DNA from: Thermohalobaculum sediminis
GTDB lineage: Bacteria > Pseudomonadota > Alphaproteobacteria > Rhodobacterales > Rhodobacteraceae
Assembly (NCBI RefSeq): GCF_023487995.1
Contig: NZ_JAMFKN010000005.1
Span: forward strand, 1-64,000
Length of the DNA stretch: 64,000 nucleotides
Direction: 5' to 3'
Made by a program: the position numbers and the translations under genes
Notes under the pieces: model-generated
What the model saw: only the letters and a program-made list of their open reading frames with translations
Databases searched by the model: none
What the model was told of the DNA's origin: nothing
Shown: piece by piece, positions 58,452 through 64,000 of the stretch
Position numbering within the stretch: position 1 is the first letter of the stretch
Layout of the letters: every line of letters starts with the position of its first letter

Positions 58452-58883
58452 TCAGCCGCTCAGCATGCCCGCCATGGCCTGGTTCTCGGCCTCGACCTCC
58501 TCGATGCGCGCCTTCACGACATCGCCGATCGACAGGATCCCGGTCATCCGTCCGCCCTCCATCACCGGCATGTGGCGGAAGCGCCCGGCGGTCATGCGTT
58601 CCAAAACCGAGGTCGCCGAATCGGCGGGGGCGCAGGTTTCGACCTTGCTGGTCATCACGGCGCTGACCGGCAGCGTCAGCGCGCGCGCGCCGTCCTCGCC
58701 GACGCGGCGCACGATGTCGCGCTCCGACAGGATGCCCGCCATCGACCCATCCCGCGCGGTCACCACCAGCGCGCCGATCCGCCGCGCGGCAAGCACGGCC
58801 GCCGCATCGCTCAGCGTGACTTCGGAGCGGATGGTCTCGATGGCCGAGGACCCCTTGCTTCGGAGAATCTGGATCACGTTCAT
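58452..58883 (-). CDS. CBS-domain pair protein
   Basis: A 143-residue protein made of two CBS domains. The first has RIGALVVTARDGSMAGILSE followed by RDIVRRV. The second contains FRHMPVMEGGRMTGILSIGD followed by VVKARIEEVEAEN. Paired CBS domains bind adenosine nucleotides and sense energy state. Such free-standing proteins often regulate partners in trans; the partner is unknown. I chose the ATG at 58883, which gives the normal N-terminus. Confidence 0.9.
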   Translation of the reverse strand: MNVIQILRSKGSSAIETIRSEVTLSDAAAVLAARRIGALVVTARDGSMAGILSERDIVRRVGEDGARALTLPVSAVMTSKVETCAPADSATSVLERMTAGRFRHMPVMEGGRMTGILSIGDVVKARIEEVEAENQAMAGMLSG

Positions 58884-59062
58884 GTCGGCTCTCCCAGCGC
58901 GTTCGATCAAATCAGCGTGAGACGACATTCGGGGCCTGTCAACATTCGGGGCGTCGGCCAACGCTTGCGGCGTCCTCCCGACACTGGCGCCATCGCGGGG
59001 CTCTGGAACCATTCGGGGCTTTGCGGCATTCTCCACGCAAGCTTGCCAAGGAGTGCTGCATC

Positions 59063-59365
59063 ATGCGTCAGACCGCTCTCGTTCTTGCCGCCCTCGCCAT
59101 CTCGGGCTCCCTGGGCGCGGGGCCGGCGCTCGCCGACCCGTCGCACTGCCCGCCGGGCCACGCCAAGAAGGGCTGGTGCTCGCCGGGGCCGAAATACGTC
59201 TACCGCAGGGGCGATTACATCCCGCGCACGCGGTATGTCATCGTCGAGGACTACGACCGCTACGGCTATGGCCGCCCGCCGTCGGGCTATGGCTATGTCC
59301 GTGTCGACGGCGACGTGTTCCTGATCGCGCTGGCCACCGGCCTGATCGTCGAGGCGTTGCGCTGA
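59063..59365 (+). CDS. RcnB-like small secreted protein, first copy
   Basis: A 100-residue protein with a signal peptide (ALVLAALAISGSLGAGPALA). A short CPPGHAKKGWCSPG segment with two Cys follows, and then an RcnB-like region (YVYRRGDYIPRTRYVIVEDY) ends VDGDVFLIALATGLIVEAL. RcnB of E. coli is a periplasmic protein linked to nickel/cobalt homeostasis; many relatives have no known role. AAGGAG lies upstream. A longer paralogue follows. Confidence 0.8.
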   Translation: MRQTALVLAALAISGSLGAGPALADPSHCPPGHAKKGWCSPGPKYVYRRGDYIPRTRYVIVEDYDRYGYGRPPSGYGYVRVDGDVFLIALATGLIVEALR

Positions 59366-59531
59366 GCGCGCGCCACGCCCGCCCGCTCACCGCGCCGTGA
59401 GCGGGCAGCGCGACGGAGATCGCGCGCCCCTCCGTTCGACACGGCATGGATGATGGCCCCGCCGAGAATGCAGCGGGCGGCGCCTCCGCCGCGAAGGCGG
59501 CATCCCTAGCGAAGAGCGAGGAGAGACTGCC

Positions 59532-60140
59532 ATGATCCGAGCGCATCGTTTTGCCGCCCTGCCGCTTGCCCTCGCAGGGGTTCTCATGGTTCTCGCCGCG
59601 GGCCCTGCTCCGGCGCAGGGCCGCGATGCCGCGATGGGCGTCGCCGCCGACCTTGCGGTGCCCGATCACGCGGACGCCATCCGCATGGCCGCGAAGGACG
59701 ACCGCGGCCACCGCGGCAGGGATGATCGCGGGCGCCACGGCCGCGACGACCGCGCCTATCGCCGCGACGATCATCGCGACTGGCACAGGGACCGCCGAGA
59801 CGACCGCCGCGAGTGGCGCGACGACCGCCGTGACTGGCGGGCCGATCGCCGCGACTGGGAGCGCGACCGCCGCGAGTGGGAGCGCGACCGCCACGAGTTC
59901 CGCCACGAGCGGCGCGAGGCCTATCGCGACGGCTACCGCGACGGCCGGCGCCATTACCGCAACCGCTGGGGCTATCGCCCTGGCTACTACGTGCCGCGCG
60001 AGCGCTATGTCGTCGTGCGCGAGTATCACCGCTACGGCTATGCGCCGCCGCCCTGGGGCCATGCCTATGTCAGCGTCGACGGCGATGTCTTCCTCGTGGC
60101 GCTGGCCACCGGCCTGATCGTCAGCGCGATCGCCTACTGA
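59532..60140 (+). CDS. RcnB-like secreted protein with Arg/Asp-rich repeats, second copy
   Basis: A 202-residue paralogue of the preceding gene. A signal peptide (ALPLALAGVLMVLAAGPAPA) is followed by a low-complexity region, residues about 55-135, of repeated Asp-Arg, Arg-Asp-Trp and Arg-Glu-Trp-Glu-Arg-Asp units. The RcnB-like end has YYVPRERYVVVREYHRYGYA and VDGDVFLVALATGLIVSAI, nearly the same as in the first copy. GAGGAGA precedes the ATG. The charged repeat may bind metal or polyanions; this is inference. Confidence 0.82.
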   Translation: MIRAHRFAALPLALAGVLMVLAAGPAPAQGRDAAMGVAADLAVPDHADAIRMAAKDDRGHRGRDDRGRHGRDDRAYRRDDHRDWHRDRRDDRREWRDDRRDWRADRRDWERDRREWERDRHEFRHERREAYRDGYRDGRRHYRNRWGYRPGYYVPRERYVVVREYHRYGYAPPPWGHAYVSVDGDVFLVALATGLIVSAIAY

Positions 60141-60156
60141 CGCGCTCGCCCTCGCG

Positions 60157-60209
60157 CGTCATCCCCCTGCACCGCGTCGCCATCGGCGCGGTGCATGAGC
60201 TTCATGACG
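60157..60209. terminator. Long imperfect hairpin between convergent rcnB-like and uvrA genes
   Basis: TGCACCGCG (60168-60176) pairs perfectly with CGCGGTGCA (60187-60195), and outer CGTCAT/ATGACG arms extend the structure. It lies in the 121-bp gap between two converging genes. No strong T-run is present on either strand, so Rho may assist. Confidence 0.5.
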
Positions 60210-60261
60210 TCGCCCGTCAGCCGATGGCCATGGCCTCGCGCGCGAAGGCCGGCGGGCCGCA

Positions 60262-63141
60262 TCACTCGGCGGCCATCCGCCCGGCCTTGACCAGCATCGG
60301 CCGCAGGTAGTGCCCGGTATAGCTGGCCTCGACCTCGGCCACCGCCTCGGGCGTGCCCTCGGCCACGATCCGCCCGCCGCCGTCGCCGCCCTCGGGGCCC
60401 AGGTCGACGATCCAGTCGGCGGTCTTTATGACGTCGAGATTATGCTCGATCACCACCACCGTGTTGCCCTGGTCCACCAGCTCCTGCAGCACCTCGAGCA
60501 GTTTCTTGACGTCCTCGAAATGCAGGCCAGTCGTGGGCTCGTCGAGGATGTAGAGCGTCCGGCCCGTCGCCCGGCGGCTCAGTTCCTTCGACAGCTTCAC
60601 CCGCTGCGCCTCGCCGCCCGACAGCGTGGTCGCCTGCTGGCCGATCTTGACGTAGCCGAGGCCGACGCGGGCGAGCGTTTCCAGCTTCTCGCGGATCGAG
60701 GGGATGGGGTCGAAGAACGCCACGCCGTCCTCGACCGTCATGTCGAGCACCTCGGCGATCGACTTGCCGCGGTACTTGATCTCCAGCGTCTCGCGGTTGT
60801 AGCGCGCGCCGTGGCAGGTGTCGCAGGTCACGTACACGTCGGGCAGGAAGTGCATCTCGATCTTGATGACGCCGTCGCCCTGGCACGCCTCGCACCGCCC
60901 GCCCTTGACGTTGAAGCTGAAGCGCCCCGGCTGGTAGCCCCGCGCCTTCGATTCCGGCAGGCCCGCGAACCAGTCGCGGATCGGGGTGAAGCAGCCCGTG
61001 TAGGTCGCGGGGTTCGAGCGCGGCGTGCGCCCGATCGGCGACTGGTCGATGTCGATCACCTTGTCGAGGTGCTCGAGCCCCCGCACCGTCCGGCAGGGCG
61101 CGGGCACCAGCCGCGCGCCGTTCAGCCGGTTGGCGGCGTGCTTGTAGAGCGTCTCGATCGTCAGCGTTGACTTGCCGCCGCCCGAGACCCCGGTGATGCA
61201 GGTGAGCGTGCCCAGCGGGATCTCGGCGGTGACGTCGTGCAGGTTGTTGCCGGTCGCGCCTTCGACCGCGAGCCACTTGCCGTTGCCCTTCCGGCGACTG
61301 CGGGGGATGGCGATCTCGCGGCGCCCGGCAAGGTAGTCGCCCGTGACCGAGGCGGGCGTCGCCGCGATTTCATCCGGCGTGCCATGGGCGATGATCTCGC
61401 CGCCATGCACTCCCGCGCCGGGCCCGATATCGATGACATGGTCGGCCTCGCGGATCGCCTCCTCGTCATGCTCGACCACGATCACGGTGTTGCCCTGGTC
61501 GCGCAGCCCCTTGAGCGAGGTCAGGAGCCGCCCGTTGTCGCGCTGGTGCAGCCCGATCGAGGGCTCGTCGAGCACATAGAGCACGCCCGTCAGCCCCGAT
61601 CCGATCTGGCTCGCCAGCCGGATGCGCTGGCTTTCGCCGCCCGAGAGGGTGCCGGAACCACGGCTGAGCGTCAGGTAGTCGAGCCCCACGTCCACGAGGA
61701 AGCCCAGCCGCTCGCGGATCTCCTTGAGGATGGCGGTGGCGATCTTGTTCTTCTGCGCGCTCAGCGCCGCGGGCACGGTCAGCACCCAGTCTCGCGCCTC
61801 GCGGATCGACATCTCGGTGACCTGGCCGATGTGGAGCCCGCCGATCTTCACCGCCAGCGCCTGCTCGCGCAGCCGGTGGCCGCCGCAGGTGGCGCAGGGG
61901 CGCGAGCCCTGGAAGCGCTCGAACTCTTCGCGCACCCAGGCCGAGTCGGTCTCGCGATAGCGGCGCTCCATGTTCGGGATGACGCCCTCGAAGGGCCGGG
62001 CGATCTGGTAGACGCGCCCGCCGTCGTCGTAGCGGAACTTGATCTTCTCGCCGCCCGAGCCGTGCAACATGACGGCGCGCGCGAAATCCGGCAGGTCGCG
62101 CCACGGCACGACCGGGCTGAACTCGTAATGCGCCGCCAGGCCCTCGATGGTCTGGCGGAAATATGGCGTCTTCGATTTCGACCAGGGCGCGAGCGCGCCG
62201 TCCATCAGGCTCACGGTGTCGTCGGGCACCACCAGCCGCTCGTCGAAGAACAGCTCCTGCCCCAACCCGTCGCAGTCGGGGCAGGCGCCGAAGGGCGCGT
62301 TGAAGGAAAACAGCCGCGGCTCGATCTCGGCGATGCTGAAGCCCGACACCGGGCAGGCGAATTTCTCCGAGAATGTGATCCGCTCGGGCTCGGGCGCGGT
62401 GCCGTCCTCGACGGGCGATGGCGCCATCTCTATGATCGCGATGCCGTCCGCGAGCTTCAGCGCGGTCGAGAAGCTGTCGGCCAACCGGGGCTCGAGCCCC
62501 TCGCGCACCACGATGCGGTCGACCACCACGTCGATGTTGTGGCGGAACTTCTTGTCGAGCTCGGGCGCGTCCTCGATCTCGTGGAACGCGCCGTTGACCT
62601 TGACGCGCTGGAAGCCCTGCTTCCTGAGTTCAGCGAATTCCTTGCGGTATTCGCCCTTGCGGTCGCGCACGACGGGAGCGAGCAGGTAGGCGCGCGTGCC
62701 CTGCGGCATCGCCATCACCCGGTCCACCATGTCCTGCACCTGCTGCGCCTCGATCGGCAGGCCGGTGGCGGGCGAATAGGGGGTGCCGGCGCGGGCGAAC
62801 AGGAGCCGCAGGTAGTCATAGATTTCCGTGACCGTGCCCACCGTCGAGCGCGGGTTGCGCGAAGTGGTCTTCTGCTCGATCGAGATGGCGGGGCTCAGTC
62901 CCTCGATGTGGTCGACCTCGGGCTTCTGCATCATCTGCAGGAACTGCCGGGCATAGGCCGAGAGCGATTCGACATAGCGCCGCTGCCCCTCGGCATAGAT
63001 CGTGTCGAAGGCGAGCGACGACTTCCCCGAGCCCGAAAGCCCGGTGATGACCGTCAGCCGGTCGCGGGGAATGTCGACGTCGATGCCCTTGAGGTTGTGC
63101 TCGCGCGCCCCCCGCACCGAGATGAACTTCTGCTCAGCCAT
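60262..63141 (-). CDS. uvrA: Excinuclease ABC subunit A
   Basis: A 959-residue damage-recognition ATPase of nucleotide excision repair. Two ABC modules are complete: Walker [15 protein letters not shown] and [16 protein letters not shown], with signatures [15 protein letters not shown] and [15 protein letters not shown]. Zinc-finger Cys pairs are in [20 protein letters not shown] and [15 protein letters not shown] chose ATG 63141 ([20 protein letters not shown]), the universal UvrA start, over a longer frame. The promoter carries an SOS-like box. Confidence 0.97.
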   Translation of the reverse strand: MAEQKFISVRGAREHNLKGIDVDIPRDRLTVITGLSGSGKSSLAFDTIYAEGQRRYVESLSAYARQFLQMMQKPEVDHIEGLSPAISIEQKTTSRNPRSTVGTVTEIYDYLRLLFARAGTPYSPATGLPIEAQQVQDMVDRVMAMPQGTRAYLLAPVVRDRKGEYRKEFAELRKQGFQRVKVNGAFHEIEDAPELDKKFRHNIDVVVDRIVVREGLEPRLADSFSTALKLADGIAIIEMAPSPVEDGTAPEPERITFSEKFACPVSGFSIAEIEPRLFSFNAPFGACPDCDGLGQELFFDERLVVPDDTVSLMDGALAPWSKSKTPYFRQTIEGLAAHYEFSPVVPWRDLPDFARAVMLHGSGGEKIKFRYDDGGRVYQIARPFEGVIPNMERRYRETDSAWVREEFERFQGSRPCATCGGHRLREQALAVKIGGLHIGQVTEMSIREARDWVLTVPAALSAQKNKIATAILKEIRERLGFLVDVGLDYLTLSRGSGTLSGGESQRIRLASQIGSGLTGVLYVLDEPSIGLHQRDNGRLLTSLKGLRDQGNTVIVVEHDEEAIREADHVIDIGPGAGVHGGEIIAHGTPDEIAATPASVTGDYLAGRREIAIPRSRRKGNGKWLAVEGATGNNLHDVTAEIPLGTLTCITGVSGGGKSTLTIETLYKHAANRLNGARLVPAPCRTVRGLEHLDKVIDIDQSPIGRTPRSNPATYTGCFTPIRDWFAGLPESKARGYQPGRFSFNVKGGRCEACQGDGVIKIEMHFLPDVYVTCDTCHGARYNRETLEIKYRGKSIAEVLDMTVEDGVAFFDPIPSIREKLETLARVGLGYVKIGQQATTLSGGEAQRVKLSKELSRRATGRTLYILDEPTTGLHFEDVKKLLEVLQELVDQGNTVVVIEHNLDVIKTADWIVDLGPEGGDGGGRIVAEGTPEAVAEVEASYTGHYLRPMLVKAGRMAAE

Positions 63142-63207
63142 GCGAATCCGTGCCTCTCGGGGTTCCCCGCAGACATAACGCCTCGGGCGGGATTTGCGAG
63201 TCGGCGG

Positions 63208-63235
63208 AGTGTAAACAAAACATGAACATTTGCAA
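63208..63235 (-). promoter_or_regulatory. uvrA promoter with LexA (SOS) box
   Basis: On the minus strand a TTGCAA (-35-like, 63230-63235) and a TACACT (-10-like, 63208-63213) are 16 bp apart. Between them sits GTTC-ATGTTTT-GTTT (63213-63227), one base from the alphaproteobacterial LexA box GTTC-N7-GTTC. A repressor bound there would block the promoter, as expected for uvrA. Confidence 0.75.
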
Positions 63236-63343
63236 GCGCGCGAGATTTCGGCGATGCGCCGCCCGGGCCTTGGCGCCGCGCGCGCCGGCATGTGACACTC
63301 GTGGCCGGCGCGCATCGGGCGCCGTCGGGCTCGCGGAGGCGGC

Positions 63344-63697
63344 ATGGTCTTCTATCTCACCCTCATTCTCGCCTGCCAGCTTGCCGGCGAGATCGTCGTC
63401 AAGGCCGCGGGGCTTCCGCTGCCGGGGCCGGTCCTCGGTATGGTGATCCTGTTCGCGGGGCTGATGCTGCGCGGCCTGCCCGACGGGCTTGCGCGAGTGG
63501 GCGATGCATTGCTCGGGCACCTCTCGCTCCTGTTCGTGCCGGCGGGGGTGGGCGTGATGCTCCACGCCGGCCTGCTGGGCCGCGATTGGCTGCCGATCGC
63601 GGCGGCGCTGGTGGTATCGACCCTGCTGACGGTCGCTGTCACCGGGCTGGTGATGGCGCGCCTCAACCGCGAGCGCGGGCCGGAGGACGGGCGGTGA
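63344..63697 (+). CDS. lrgA: CidA/LrgA family membrane protein
   Basis: A 117-residue membrane protein with four hydrophobic segments. [20 protein letters not shown] and [12 protein letters not shown], followed by [17 protein letters not shown], mark the CidA/LrgA family, holin-like proteins that in some bacteria export small acids such as pyruvate. GCGGAGGC precedes the ATG. Divergent from uvrA; its stop overlaps the LrgB start (GTGA). Confidence 0.92.
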   Translation: MVFYLTLILACQLAGEIVVKAAGLPLPGPVLGMVILFAGLMLRGLPDGLARVGDALLGHLSLLFVPAGVGVMLHAGLLGRDWLPIAAALVVSTLLTVAVTGLVMARLNRERGPEDGR

Positions 63698-64000
63698 GCG
63701 GTGACATGCGCGACATCTGGGTCTATCTGGCGCGCGAGCCGCTGGTGCACCTGACGCTGACGCTCGCGGCCTTCCAGGCGGGGTCGTGGGTCTATCGGCG
63801 CGGGCGGATGAACCCGCTGCTCAACCCTGTGCTGATCGCGGTGGTGCTGGTGGTGTCGGGGCTGCTGGTCACCGGGACCTCCTACGATGCCTATTTCGAG
63901 GGGGCGCAGTTCGTGCATTTCCTGCTGGGGCCGGCCACCGTGGCGCTGGCGATCCCGCTCTACCGGCAGGTCGAGAAGGTCCGCCGTTCGGCCCTGGCGC
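63694..64000 (+). CDS. lrgB: LrgB family membrane protein (5' part, cut by window end)
   Basis: The first 102 residues of a CidB/LrgB protein: MRDIWVYLAREPLVHLTLTL, NPLLNPVLIAVVLVVSGLLV and FLLGPATVALAIPLYRQVEK, the last being the conserved family stretch. The GTG at 63694 overlaps the lrgA stop and has GGAGGA upstream; ATG 63706 is the alternative. The gene continues beyond base 64000. Confidence 0.9.
   Translation, partial: MSGDMRDIWVYLAREPLVHLTLTLAAFQAGSWVYRRGRMNPLLNPVLIAVVLVVSGLLVTGTSYDAYFEGAQFVHFLLGPATVALAIPLYRQVEKVRRSALA

Noticed and set aside
59700-59930. The repetitive GCGACCGCCGCGA-type stretch as a possible CRISPR or DNA repeat array
   Set aside because: The repeats are imperfect, have no spacer structure and are explained by Arg-Asp-Trp codon repeats within the RcnB-like protein.
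61237-63225. A 662-codon plus-strand frame opposite uvrA
   Set aside because: Antisense shadow of uvrA with His/Asp/Arg-rich composition and no recognisable domain.

Overview
The window reads as one uninterrupted piece of chromosome from a GC-rich alphaproteobacterium, almost certainly Rhodobacterales or a close relative. The evidence is the gene set and its order: aerobic cobaltochelatase cobS/cobT; fabA-fabB-fabI divergent from an Irr-type regulator; a PHA thiolase/reductase/PhaR cluster; the HPr-EIIA-RapZ-HprK-ChvG-ChvI/pckA neighbourhood; a methylsuccinyl-CoA dehydrogenase of the ethylmalonyl-CoA pathway; and the rpoZ-rsh-pdxJ-acpS-lepB-rnc-era-recO housekeeping block. No transposase, integrase, phage gene or CRISPR array is visible. 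Coding density is very high, with many 4-bp ATGA/GTGA overlaps and several GTG or TTG starts supported by good ribosome binding sites.

Layout. 1-10.1 kb: tRNA-Ser(GGA), a small membrane protein, the cobS-VOC-cobT operon, a DUF3253 gene broken by a nonsense codon, a metallo-beta-lactamase-fold hydrolase, a J-domain protein divergent from a BolA protein, unsaturated fatty acid genes fabI-fabB-fabA, irr and an SH3 protein. 10.2-19.5 kb: a 2-hydroxyacid dehydrogenase, a two-subunit (class III type) PHA synthase phaE-phaC, a TPR protein, ispE, a long-chain polyprenyl diphosphate synthase, DUF2007 - methyltransferase - M20 hydrolase. 19.6-25.7 kb: YdcH-like protein, DUF302, a glutamine amidotransferase, a LysR regulator, phaB-phaA and divergent phaR. 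25.7-36 kb: a degenerate GGDEF/EAL protein whose 5' end looks frameshifted, tag, the PTS/RapZ/HprK/ChvGI relay, pckA and a gamma-glutamyltransferase homologue. 36-41 kb: TauE-like exporter, mcd, DoxX-like protein, family-5 uracil-DNA glycosylase, NYN protein, folK. 41.6-54 kb: rpoZ, rsh, DUF2062, pdxJ, LysE-like exporter, acpS, a TAXI-TRAP transporter pair, lepB, rnc, era, DUF1491, recO. 54-64 kb: ABC exporter, ispH, DUF805, rnhA, coaD, CBS protein, two RcnB-like secreted proteins, uvrA with an SOS-type promoter, and lrgA/lrgB (lrgB runs off the end).

How the parts connect. PhaA and PhaB make 3-hydroxybutyryl-CoA, which PhaEC can polymerise, or which the ethylmalonyl-CoA pathway (mcd is here) can use for C2 assimilation. 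PhaR, with candidate operators in the phaA/phaR intergenic region, probably senses polymer. The PTS/HprK/RapZ relay and ChvG/ChvI adjoin pckA, which suggests coupling of carbon state and envelope state to gluconeogenesis. Two terpenoid genes (ispE, ispH) and a polyprenyl synthase supply quinone precursors. Most of the window is conserved core genome. The parts most worth a second look are the class III PHA synthase, the inverted repeats between phaA and phaR, the DUF3253 nonsense codon, the probable frameshift in the EAL gene and the TRAP insertion into the acpS-lepB block.
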